Source: Raphanus sativus (lineage: Eukaryota > Streptophyta > Magnoliopsida > Brassicales > Brassicaceae). From it: 64,000 nt of DNA. The stretch's first letter is position 1. Each line of letters opens with the position of its first letter. The notes beneath the pieces were generated by a model. That model ran no database searches, had not been told where the DNA came from, and worked only from the letters and a program-made list of their open reading frames with translations. The position numbers were made by a program, and so were the translations under genes. Positions 10,902-22,785 of this stretch are shown piece by piece. The DNA is taken from the NCBI RefSeq assembly GCF_000801105.2, contig NC_079514.1, positions 26,948,293-27,012,292 on the forward strand, written 5' to 3'.

Positions 10902-13204
10902 ATGGCTAACAATCAAGCTTTCGTCATGGTTAACAAAGTGAAACCACACAAGGATTCGTGGAAAGTGCACGTCAAGCTACTCCACTCATGGTCGCAAAAC
11001 ACAAGCTACTGAGGGGAAACTCTCGAATGTGTTCTTGCTGATCAAACAGTAAGGAGAAATTGCTTAGAAATTAAATATCTAAATCTTTGTCTCTACTTGC
11101 AATATTAATCTTTGCTATTGTTGTATTTTAGGGCGGTAAAATTCACGCCAGTTGCAAAAAGACTCAGATGTTTCGTATTCAACGAAATCTCCCTCTTGGT
11201 GAGTGGAGATTCATTGAAAACTTCAAGGTTTCAGGTTCAAGTGGTAAATTTCGCCCAACACCGCTGCCTTACAAAATAACTTTCACGACTGACACTGTCG
11301 TAGGGCGGTCAGTGTTTGAGGACGATGATCCTTATCTTAATCTTGTGAGTTATGAAAACCTTGGTGGACAAGGGTCAGATGCAAACGTCCTCATCGGTAC
11401 AATCTTTACTTTGAGTTTTATAAAATATATTTCTCTGATAAATGAACATTTTTGTAACTTGTGATTGTGTTAGCTTGAAATATATTTTAATTTTATTCAG
11501 ATATCATTGGTGAAGTTTTCAATCTTGGTGGAATACAAATCATCCAAGTTAATGGAAAAGACCGAAAGAGACTTCACTTTCGTTTACGCGACACTAAGTA
11601 AGCTTCATACAATTTGTAGGACTTTATAAAGATTTTATATAAAATATTTGGTGAAAACTCAATTTACTTTTATGCAGTGGTCATGATGTGAGGTGTTGCT
11701 TGTGGGGGAAATATGCAGAACAATTTGAGCCGTTTATTGATGATAACAATGTTGAAAACATAATCTGCTTGATTAGATTTGCTAAGATCAGCTTCTACCA
11801 AGGTATATCCATCCTCAAAATGAAATATTATCTTCGGATAAAATTCATATTTTACTTTGACATAAAAGTGTATCTTTTTGTAGGTGAGGTACAGATCACT
11901 AATGCATTTGATGCTTCACTTGTAATCCTCAACCCAACCATGAAGGAAGCCATCGAGTTCAAAGAGGCGTAAGTGACCGTGACCAATAGTATTTTTTATA
12001 TAGCTTATGGCTTTCATATCCTGTTTTTTATTATTTTTTTGGCGATTCACAGACTGTTGCAAGTTGATCTTCCTCTTGCTATTGAGGGTAAAAATAGTGA
12101 CAATCAAGTGATTAAGCACCAAAAAACAGATTGGGATGATGTTCAAATCCGATCCATTGCTGAGATATTGGTGGCAATTCAGGTTGAATCAGCATTTTAT
12201 TTTTATATCTCACTAATTGTTATTGTATTGATACTTTGTGCGCTGTTTTACAGGTTGAGAGTTGCAAAATAATATGTTCAATTGAATCTGTCGATACAGA
12301 TTGGGGTTGGTTCTACTTTGGATGTTCTGGCGACGGTAGACGTGTCATTAAGATTCGTGGTAATGAGTTGTCTCAAAACGGTAAACCATTGTGGTATTGC
12401 GATAAATGTAGATCAAATGTCACAAAGGTTGAACCAAAGTAAGTGATACTTTATATGTAATGATATGTATTCCTACGAATCTGAGTTCTAATGGTGATTA
12501 CTAATTTGTTTGTGAATTTAAACAGGTATAAGCTGCATTTGAATGTTAAAGATGACAGTGGTTCATGCAAATTGATGATGCTTGACACTATTGCCAATGT
12601 CATTGTTGGTACTGAGGCTGTTGAACTTTGGGATGGTTCATATGATGAGGCAAGTTTATGTCATATAAAAATATAAATTTAACTATCTTTTTTTCTTCCA
12701 AAATTCCTGTTGTAAAACTATGATGCTTTTTGTAGATTGAAGATCCTGAAATAATACCCCCAGCTCTGCAGGTTTTAGTTGGAAAGTCTTTTTGTTTTGG
12801 TATTTCAATTGCCTTAGGAAATTTGGATAGTGGATCAAACACTTTCTTTGTTTCCCAAGTATGGACTGGTGATGATCAGCCTAAAATCGAGACTCAATCT
12901 GAACCTGTTTCGGCTTTAGACACCAATTCGAGCACCCTGTCCAGTGGAGAGGTTTGTTATTTAGTTCATCATATCCTTTTGTGTTGTAATTTTTTATATT
13001 GATTTGTATACTTCTCTCGATTGAAATGTGTTTGTTTTAATGCATTACAAGGTTCTTATGCTTAAGCCAAACTCAGAAAGTTCATCTGAAGGATTTACCA
13101 CACCAACTGTCAAGCGCAAGGAAGAGGATGCTGAGCTGAAAGACATTACTTCTACATCTAAGAAGTTGTGCATTAAGCCAGTGAAGTTGGAGAAGACTAA
13201 GTGA
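10902..13204 (+). pseudogene. Helitron-encoded RPA1-like single-strand DNA-binding protein, one nonsense codon
   Basis: Ten exons: 10902-11048, 11132-11396, 11501-11597, 11678-11802, 11884-11968, 12053-12182, 12254-12438, 12526-12649, 12736-12951, 13052-13204. Phases agree throughout, giving 509 codons with the stop. Only one break was seen: TGA at 11010-11012 (codon 37), where Helitron 2 has a sense codon. The product resembles replication protein A 70-kDa subunits: OB-fold segments (KIHASCKKTQMFR, GEWRFIENFKVSG), then a region with WGWFYFGC and CDKC cysteines like the RPA zinc-binding C-terminal fold. It would bind single-stranded DNA during rolling-circle transposition. Intron 8 starts with GC, not GT (GAG|GCAAGT), in a good context. 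A Lys-rich tail ends the protein. Without the nonsense codon the gene would look complete. Confidence 0.8.
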
Positions 13205-14097
13205 TTGTGCCATTAGTTTCTTGTTCAAATGGATTTTTCAATTCTGTTTTTTCTATAGTTTATTTGCTTAAGTTGTTGAATTCTCATGTTTTTTTTCTAC
13301 TTAAGAGCGTTTTGGATTTTAGTAATATGATTCATATTTTTTTACCATAGTATTTGACTCTCCTTAGGATAATATTTTTTTGCAACTCATCCTGTAGATT
13401 ATAAATCGGTACTAAAAAAACTATCATAACATTTCATACTAAACCTATAATTCCACGGCCTATTCTACCATACAACTTAGCATTCTGTTTTGAAAAAGTT
13501 CTACAACTTACATGAGCTCTGTTGTAGATATGTGCGTAGGAAGATTCCTCTGATTTTCGCGAGCTTCTCTAAAAAACTAAAAAAATAGAAACTTATGGTT
13601 AGTAAGATAATTTTAGTTACAAAGTCGAAATAATGTCAAAACTGTCAAAGAGATCATCGAAATTCCTTATAAAATGTACTGAAAGATAATACATTTATAA
13701 AGTCGAATTCTTATAAACATTTAGAGGTATCATCGAAAGTCCCTATAGATCTTAAAGAACCAATAAATTTTTGAATTTATTATCTTGGAATATCATTAAA
13801 AGAATCTAATACAGTTTTGAAGATTTATTAGAAATCCTGAATCTGAGATAGATTACATCTTCCCAATATTTATTTTAAATTTCAATGATTTGATTATAAT
13901 ATCCAAACAAATCCCGACACTTTGATATCTTACCAAAACCGATTGCATCTTATTTTTCCAGAATATTTAGTTTCTATTTTAATTTTAAAACGTCCTAAAC
14001 TATTAAAATCACCACCTTTAGGATACAACCACCATTAAAAAGATTTTCAAAGAGCTTTGACAAACTTTCTAAACCACTATTGACGAGTCAAGCATCT
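13205..14097 (+). other. Spacer between RPA and Rep-helicase genes of Helitron 1
   Basis: AT-rich, about 890 bp, with no open frame or repeat of note. It should hold the RPA terminator and the Rep-helicase promoter. The matching spacer in Helitron 2 is about 720 bp once its LTR element is removed. Confidence 0.5.
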
Positions 14098-17000
14098 ATG
14101 AAAAGGAAACGAAATCTTGACAAAGGTGTCTCTAACAAAGAGAATCAGCCTCTTCATCCATCTGAAAACATCGCAACTGCCGGTTTACAAGACAAACAGA
14201 GCAGATTTCGAACTACAAGAGTGCAAAGGGAAAATGATTCAGTTCCATTAACATCAATTTTTAAGAGCCTTTCTGAAGGTGTTTCTAAGCATTCTGCCAC
14301 TACTTCTATTCGTTCTACAGATGAACAAATCTATACCACTCCTAAAACACCAAGAAACAAACGTAACATATTTAGTGGTATTCTCTAAATTTAACTATGT
14401 TCATCTATGCAACTGGGAAATTTATATGACTTATTTTTCTTATTGAAATCTTGAGTTTAAAATTCTTTTGCAAGTTTTTGGAGGTTCATCAAATGCTTCT
14501 AACTATACTCCAGAACAGAGGAGCTGTCTCACTGCTACATCATGTAAGATTCAATATTATTATTTAGTAAATGATGTATTGTAATTTTCTTATAATCAGT
14601 GTCTACACCTATGATGCAACACTGAAATTCGAATTGTTCTGCCACATTCCTAGCAAGAGATTTGAACAGAGGTGAAGGAAATGAAGAAATTATGAAAAAA
14701 CTAAAGAAACAAAGGACAACTCAACAGCCTGTACCTATCAGTCCAGCTATCAATTTATTTGGTTCTATCGAACAGCAAACATCAACCACTCCAAAAACCT
14801 CAGCAAACAAGAACAAGAGAAAGATAGGTAACTGGTTTTATATACTGATTTTTTTGAGTGAAAGATGTCACTTACTTATATATGTTGGGTTTTACATCAA
14901 CTTGCAGCTAACATTACTCCGGAGCATAGAAGTCCTCTCACTTCAATATCCTGTGAGAAACATATAAAACATATATGTTGTATATAAGACATTTACATAG
15001 TATCAAATAACCATAGTTTACAAGACTAATTATGTTTTTTCATAACAGCGCTAGCAAGAGATAGAATCAATGTAGGAGACAACGATTCTGATGTTCAAAT
15101 CCCAAAGAAGCCAAGAAGGAATCCTCCAACAGTATTAAAAGAAATTACCAACATATCAAAGACCTTAAGAAATGACAAGGCAAATACGAAATCTAACATA
15201 GGAGATGATGCGTGTGAAGATCATGACAGTGATGATGAGGATGCAGACAGCGACTACAATGTCGATTTTAGAGGTAGATTTGTAAAACCGAGTTATTTGC
15301 CGATGCTTTTTTATCACACAGATACTTTTAACTTGAAAATAATATGTAGGTGTACTTGAAGAAATTGATGATTCTCTAGAGTTTGACTGTAGTTCCCAGG
15401 AGAGTTCAGACACAGAAAGTGAGGAATCACTTGATGATTCTGTAGAGCCGGAAACATGTGAACCTCAAACTGAATTTCTTAAAGAACCATTCATTGAAGC
15501 AAAGACAAGTACACGTGCATCCAAACAACGTAAAACCAAAACTGTTCGAAAGAATGATGGTAAGAATTGAGCCAAAATCTAGAAGTTATTATTTTCTACA
15601 CTACCATTTTTGACATTGAGTAACTAGAATCATGTCACCATTTCTTTTTTTTTTCCAATATACAGTTTACGTTGATGAAGGTGATCCAACATATACATGT
15701 TCTCACTGTAGTGCTATTATGTGGTATGGCGAAAGGATAAACAAGCGTAAAAATAGCAAAAATCCTTCTTTTTCACTCTGTTGTGGACAAGGTCAGGTAG
15801 TTTTGCCTCTGTTAAAAGATCCGCCAACAGAACTTAAAAGATTGATTGAAGGAGATGATAAAAAATGCAAGCATTTTCAGAAAAATATCAGAGCCTATAA
15901 CATGGTCTTCTCATTTACTTCACTTGGTGGGAAAGTAGAAAGATCTCTAAGAAAAGGAGTTGGGCCAGAGATGTTTCAAATGCAAGGAGAAAATTACCAT
16001 CTTTTGGGTAGTTTAAAACCACCAGATGGTAAAGATGCCAAATTCGGACAGATGTATATCTGTGATACTGAAAATGAAGCTGAACATAGAGCTAATTGCT
16101 TAAGGTATCATTTTCGTACATATTTTTTTAAAAGTAGGATTGGCGAGACCTTCTATAGTTTCTGCCATGTTATTTGTCTTCTAATAATTACCATTTTAAC
16201 TGCAGGGGAGGTAAAACTACCTATAAAGGCAAGAAAAAGAATCACCTGAGGAAAGAAATTATTGAAGTTTTGATGAAAGTCTTAGATGAAGTCAATCCAT
16301 ATGTTAAGAGCTTCAGATCAGCAGGAGAACGATTTAATACTAATCCTGAAGAAGCATTTCATATGAGGATCATCAGTGATCGTCTAACGGATGGCAGAAC
16401 ATACAACACACCAACAGCATCAGAAGTTGCAGCTTTGATTCCTGGAGATTTTAATCTTGATATGGATAAAAGAGATATAGTACTTCAGAAACATTGTGGA
16501 AAGTTAATGAGGATTAATGAGATTCATCCCTCATATCTAGCACTGCAGTACCCTCTATTATTTACACACGGAGAAGATGGATTTAGACTGGGTATTCAGA
16601 AAGGAGTAACAGAAGCTACTAAGAAGCTGAAGAAGAAGACAATTAGTATGAGGCAATATTATGCTTTTCGTCTTCATGAGCGTAGGAATGAGTCTCACAC
16701 TCTATTATATGCTAGGCGTCTGTTTCAGCAATTTGTAGTGGATGCTTTCACAACTATTGAGTCTAACCGTCTACGGTATCTCAAGTTCAATCAGTCTACT
16801 TTGAGATCTGATAGTTATGACTCTATCAAACAGTCTGAGACTTCAGGAAAAATCGATATGCATGATCAAGGAACTGAATTTGTGTTGCCAGCTTCATTCA
16901 CTGGTGGTCCAAGATATATGAAAAACAATTATTTGGATGCTATGACCATTTCTAAGCATTTTGGATTTCCGGATCTGTTCATCACTTACACATGCAATCC

Positions 17001-20000
17001 TAAATGGCCAGAGATCACCAGGTTTCTAGAGAAAAGAAATTTAAAGGCAGAGGATAGATCTGAAATTGTTTCTAGGATCTTTAAAATGAAACTTGAAGCA
17101 TTCATGGATGATTTAACAAAGAAGCACATTCTTGGGAAGACTGTATCGTGTAAGCATAATTTTTTTAATTTCTTAAATTTCAGCTTTAGTGTTCGATTTT
17201 TTTCCTCTTAATTGGTTACATACACTAACTGATCTTTTAAACCTAATTTTGCAGCAATGTACACAATTGAGTTTCAGAAACGTGGTTTGCCGCACACACA
17301 TGTTTTGTTATTCTTGCATCAAGAAAACAAGCTTCCTACTACAGATGATATTGATAAGATAATTTGTGCGGAAATCCCTGATAAAGACGAAGAACCAGAG
17401 CTATATGATGTCATTAAAGATATGATGATGCATGGTCCGTGTGGAGCTGCTAATATGAATTCACCATGCATGGAGAATGGACAGTGCTCAAAGTTATATC
17501 CCAAACCATATGCTGAGAAGACTACAGTTAATAGAGAAGGATTTCCTGTTTACAGAAGGCGTGAGCAGTCCGAACGTTTTGTGGTAAAGAATGGGATAAA
17601 GTTAGACAATCGCTGGGTTATTCCTTACAACAAGAAACTGTCTCTTCGTTACCGAGCTCATATCAATGTCGAATGGTGCAACCAAGCTGGTTCTATTAAG
17701 TACTTATTTAAGTACATTAACAAAGGACAGGACCGTGTTACCGTCGCTGTCGAACCACCTGACCATGTACTTATGAACCAGCTTGAAACCGCAGGAGAAA
17801 ATGTAGAGAAAAGAAATGAATTCAAAGATTACTTCGACTGCAGGTAATGGGCATTGCTATATTTACATTTCACAAATTCGTTTATAAATATTTTAACGTC
17901 TAATCGTTGATCACATTTCATCACAAATGATTTTTTTGTAGATATGTTTCGGTATGTGAAGCTGGTTGGAGGATTTTTCAGTTTCCAATTCACTTTCGAT
18001 CTACATCAGTTGAGAAGCTTATTTTCCATCTACCTGGAAAGCAACATGTTATTTTCAGAGGGAAAGATAAGATGGAAGTTGTTGTAAATAGGAAGCTCAT
18101 TGAGAATACAATGTTCTTGGCATGGTTTGAGCTGAATAAAATTGATGCGTTTGCTAGAACTCTCCTCTATGCCCAGATTCCCAACTTTTATACTTACAAG
18201 AAGAACCTGAAGAAGTTTACTAGGCGGAAAAGAGGATTTAGCGTCGGCAGGATAAATTATGCTCCCCGTAAACAGGAAGATGCATATTATTTGCGTGTGT
18301 TGTTGAACGTTGTTAGAGGGCCTACCAGTTATGAAGACATCAAAACCTACAATGGTGTTACATATCCTGAATACAAAGATGCATGCTTTGCTCGTGGCTT
18401 ATTAGATGATGATCAAGAGTACATTGACGATATAGTGAGGAGAAGTTTTGAGAGCTTTGGAAGTGATCTGCGACATGTGTTTGTTATGATGCTGAATAAT
18501 AATACCTTATCTACACCAGAAACAGTATGGGAAAAAACTTGGCAGATTTTGTCTGAAGATATTGAGTATAATCGCCGGATTTATTTCAACAGACCAGGTT
18601 AGTAGTATGTATTTTTGCGACTGTCAATTTCAGAATCTTTTTAGACACGCTATGTACGTAATTTGTTATTACAACATCTCTTAATTTATACTATTTTTTG
18701 TTGTAGAACTTTTGTTAAGTGATGAGGAGAAAAAGAAGTTTGCTTTACAAGAGATTGAGAAGCATCTGAAGCGAAATGGGACTTCTCTTGCAAACTTCTT
18801 ATCTATGCCACAACTTCCTCCTACAGACGATACTGATGACAATGTTCTGATACTAGATGAGCGGAGTTATGATCGTCAACAACTGGTAGATACTCTTGAT
18901 AGAGACGTTCCAAAGATGACAGATGAACAGAAGAAAATTTTTGATGAAATTGTCGATGCCGTGAATGAAGAAAGAGGTGGAATGTTTTTCGTTTACGGAT
19001 TTGGCGGTACTGGGAAAACCTTCCTTTGGAAATTAATATCTGCAGCCATTCGTTCTAAAGGAGATATTGTTCTTAATGTTGTGTCAAGTGGAATAGCATC
19101 TTTGTTGTTACAAGGCGGAAGGACTGCTCACTCAAGATTTGGCATACCACTCAGCCCTGATGAGTTTTCTTCGTGTACTATGGCTCCTGGATCAGATCAA
19201 GCTAATTTGGTAAAAGAAGCATCACTCATTATATGGGATGAGGCACCTATGATGAGTAAGCATTGTTTTGAAGCTCTAGATAGAAGCATGTCTGATATTA
19301 TGGGGAAGCATAGAACTAAACCTTTTGGTGGGAAGGTTGTATTGTTTGGAGGTGATTTTCGACAGATTCTACCTGTAATACATGGAGCTGGAAGGGCTGA
19401 CATTGTTTTTGCCACACTGAATTCTTCTTATCTTTGGGAGCACTGTAAAGTCTTCAAACTCACAAAGAACATGCGGCTATTGTCTGGTGATTTGACACCA
19501 GAAGAGGCACAAGAACTTAAAGAATTCTCTGAGTGGATCTTAAAGGTTGGAGAAGGTAAAATTGCAGAGCCTAACGATGGCGAAGCTGAGATCGATATTC
19601 CTGAAGAGTTTTTGATTATGGATTCAGATGATCCTATAGAAGCCATAAGCAAAGCTGTGTATGGGGATAGTGCTTTGTTACAAGATAAGAAAGAACCTAA
19701 TTTTTTCCAAGAGAGAGCTATTCTTTGTCCTACTAATGAAGATGTCAACATGATAAATGAATATATGTTGGATAAGCTTGATGGTAAGATTATGTTTTTA
19801 CTCCTTAAGTAACGAAAATCTAATTTTTTTTTGAGTATTTCTGTGCTGATTAATAATTTTCATTACAGGTGAGGAAAGGATCTACATTAGCGCAGATAGT
19901 ATTGATCCAATAGATAAAATTTCTATTAGTGATGAAGCTCTTGGTCCTGATTTCTTGAACACTATTAAGGTGTCTGGATTGCCAAACCACAGTCTTAGAC

Positions 20001-20455
20001 TCAAGGTTGGTTGTCCTGTTATGGTTCTAAGGAATATTGCTCCTACAGAAGGATTAATGAATGGAACGAGGCTGCAGATCACAGAGTTAATGGATTTGAT
20101 GGTTAAGGCTAGAATCATCACTGGAGAAAGAGTTGGGGAGACAGTATACATTCCCAGATTGTTAATAACACCATCAGATACTAGATTGCCTTTTAAAATG
20201 CGCAGACGGCAATTACCTTTAGCTGTGGCTTTTGCTATAACTATAAACAAAAGCCAAGGACAATCATTATCAGAAGTTGGGCTCTTTCTGCCAAGACCGG
20301 TGTTTTCACATGGACAGCTATATGTAGCAATTTCTAGAGTGACGTCAAAGAAAGGTTTGAAAATATTGATTCTGGACAAAGATGGCAAGCCTCAGAAAAA
20401 AACCATGAATGTTGTTTTTAAACAGATTTTCAACAATCTTGAACAAAGGGATTGA
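14098..20455 (+). CDS. Helitron Rep-helicase (RepHel), 12 exons, 1764 aa, apparently intact
   Basis: Exons: 14098-14377, 14475-14543, 14654-14827, 14908-14952, 15049-15273, 15350-15559, 15666-16104, 16206-17149, 17255-17843, 17942-18597, 18707-19783, 19869-20455. Every junction is GT-AG, phases fit, and 5295 nt read through without a stop. The ATG at 14098 ([17 protein letters not shown]) matches the start of the Helitron 2 copy. Domains: a Ser/acidic N-terminus; a Helitron-like N-terminal domain with CSHC; the HUH nuclease motif LPHTHVLLF (H809, H811; 17293-17301) and the two-tyrosine motif YLFKY (Y945, Y949). A Pif1-type SF1 helicase follows, with Walker A GFGGTGKT (K1314), Walker B IIWDEAP (D1388), [10 protein letters not shown] and [13 protein letters not shown]. 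The protein would nick and transfer one strand, and unwind DNA, for rolling-circle transposition. All visible catalytic residues are present. Expression is untested; the exon model rests on splice consensus and phase. Confidence 0.88.
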
Positions 20456-22588
20456 TGAGGTATGTCTTTTCAATAATTTTAATTTTACCTGAACTATTTA
20501 ATTTGTTATAACTTGCGAGTGGATGCAACTATAGTTTGGACTACTTTATATTCCTCAAATTCATTTTCCTGTTGTCTAAGAATTTTTTTTTATCATTGCA
20601 GATTTTATTACAGCAAGGATATGGGCTCTTCTTTCAGAAGTTACCTAGACTGAAATCATTTTCTGTTTGTAGCCACATTGCAATTTATTTCCGAACAACT
20701 TCATTCCTATAATAATGCACGTGATTCTATTCAATACCTATTTGTTTTTTTTTTCAATTGCAATCACAAGTTCTTAAGATAGCTAGAGAACTGCTTATAA
20801 AGCTCGACTATTGCAAAGATCACAAGTATTCAATGGAAACTAAGATATACTAGAAGCAGCCATAACCTAAACACTATTGATAAGGTGTTTATTATTCTCA
20901 ACTCTAATTTGATAGGATTCTAAACCGGCAGATTTTATGAACTAATAATGATCTTTGCATATCAATGTCACAAACGATGACTTAAAGAAAGTCTGTATAT
21001 TACTAACCTTCTCTATGTATTCAGGATTTGATCCACGCTTTGTTATCTGCCACCGACGAGTAACATTGTAGCCTGACACCATACTTTCTTCCTCTCTTTC
21101 TGTCAAAGTTTCCTCATCATAATTTCTTCTGAAACCTAACATTCGAACCAATGGAAAATTATATACGTAGATGAAAAATCCGCGGAGAAAACACAAAACA
21201 ATCTCGAATGCGATTTCAACTCAATGAATTTTGTGTCAGAAGTTAAAATTTAATTTTTGATAAACCCCCAAAGAAGAAAACTGCAAGACGGTTTGTAGAT
21301 TTTGTTTTCAGAACTAAAAAACTTTTCGAAAATTATAATAAATGTTGGATTGTTAAACTGTAGAAGAGTAACTTACACAATCTCATAGCCGAATAATCGA
21401 ATTCTTCAGGTTTCATGTCACTAAAATCACCCTTATTCTCGTATAAAAAGCGTTTGAGCAATGTAACTTCATTGAGATCAGTTGTATAGTCAAGTCTCAT
21501 CTTCGTGCTGCTGTTCTGTTTTCCTGATGTTCTGTACTCTGTGGACAAATCAGGGTCATGTGGTTTAATAAATAGTCATCAGGCTGATCTTTTCAGATGC
21601 CTGAAGTCAGTGTTTAAGAATAAACCTTTCGTGATGATGTTTAACCCCGCTGTAAGACTCGATGGTCATGGAGATCGCTCAATGTAGAAGATCAGAATTG
21701 ATGTTCGAGGTTGAAGATAAGAAGACTGTCATGTGGAAGAAAGTACTTCAGATAGTTTATGGATCTACGAAATATGAAAAATTGGATGTTAACTTACAGT
21801 GAATCCAGTTTACAGAGAAATTGTAAGAAAAATAATCTGAAAATAAACATCAGTATAACAAAGAACAAAGGAGAAAGAAGATCGAACCTGCTATCAGAAA
21901 CCATCTTAATTACAAAATCGAATTTCAATTAAACAGAATGATATTCACCGATTCGATATCGATGGAGCTTTTGAAATCGTTATGTGAGATTCTGAAAACT
22001 CAATTTGAGCCGACAAAGAGAGAGAGAGAGTAAAGCTTTAGTTGTTAGGTTTAACGTTTTTTTTTCCCGGAAAAAAACCTGTTATTATTGAATTGGGCCA
22101 AATTATTTCATTTCATATTATTGTCCATTTTGATAACTCAATTTTGAGAACTCAAATATTAATTGGGCCACCAAAGTTTTTGTTGTTTTATTATAGCTAC
22201 TGAAATTTATATTTTATATTTTATAAATAATACATATGTAATTATATTTTTCTCTCAACAAAGTTTTTTGTTCTGAATAATATATATATAATTAACATAT
22301 TTTAATTACAGTTTCATTATTGTGACCACAATGTCAAATAAACAATGCAAATATATATATTTAACAATACTAATGTATTTCCACGTTTTTTTGTATTACA
22401 AATATATTAAATACAATAACAATTATATCATAGTGAATACCGTGGACTTATTTTTATTTTTCGTGTTACAAAGACAGTAAATACAATAACAATCATATCA
22501 TACATAGCGAATAACGTGGTCCGTACTTAATCCAACCAATAATTTTCTATTGGATATAAATTAGTTATAGTTATACAAGTTAAAACAA
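20456..22588. other. Helitron 1 3' non-autonomous region with possible captured gene fragment
   Basis: About 2.1 kb between the RepHel stop and the 3' terminus. On the minus strand two coding-like pieces occur: 21548-about 21375 (MSTEYRTSGKQ..., ending at a GTAAGT donor) and about 21142-21012 (RRNYDEETLTEREEES...RRWQITKRG, ending before GTTAGT). The pieces are separated by an intron-like gap with a TTTCAG acceptor. I do not recognise the family. They may be fragments of a captured host gene, as Helitrons often carry. A GA-repeat (about 22018-22030) and strongly AT-rich DNA follow. Confidence 0.35.
22381..22518. repeat. Imperfect 60-bp duplication near Helitron 1 3' end
   Basis: A segment containing AAATACAATAACAATTATAT followed by a GTGAATACCGTGG-like string recurs 60 bases later as AAATACAATAACAATCATAT plus GCGAATAACGTGG. 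It is subterminal, 100-200 bp from the 3' hairpin. Confidence 0.65.
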
Positions 22589-22590
22589 AC

Positions 22591-22620
22591 ACCCGCCCAG
22601 TCGGGCGGGTCAAGATCTAG
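22591..22620 (+). other. Helitron 1 3' terminus: hairpin plus CTAG
   Basis: Stem ACCCGCCC (22591-22598), loop AGTC, stem GGGCGGGT (22603-22610), then CAAGATCTAG, with host T at 22621. Such a GC-rich stem about 10 bases before CTRR is the Helitron transposition terminator. Confidence 0.9.
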
Positions 22621-22785
22621 TAATCGTTATTATTGTCGTTATATTCAAATCTTATTCGAAACAGGATGTGTACAAATATGGAGTTCGGTACAATGGCTAG
22701 AGGTTTCGGGTGCAAGGTTGAGTGTTCATGGGAGTTCTTCATCTCCAAAATTATTAGCTCAGTGGAGCCAAAAATCAGTTTTTTT

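Larger units (their letters stand above)
10262..22620 (+). mobile_element. Complete Helitron 1 (12,359 bp), RPA plus Rep-helicase type
   Basis: The 5' end is TCTATCTATCTTATTAAAG, of the TC...TATTAAAG type of plant Helitrons. The 3' end is an 8-bp perfect hairpin (ACCCGCCC / GGGCGGGT, 22591-22610) followed by CAAGATCTAG, i.e. CTAG ten bases after the stem. The flanking bases are A (10261) and T (22621), as expected for insertion into an AT dinucleotide without duplication. It carries an RPA-like gene and a Rep-helicase gene in the same orientation, the arrangement of autonomous plant Helitrons. The flanks are both LINE sequence, which independently supports the borders. Confidence 0.9.

Noticed and set aside
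19197..19751. Minus-strand frames over the helicase exons
   Set aside because: Antisense overlaps of the Rep-helicase coding exons.
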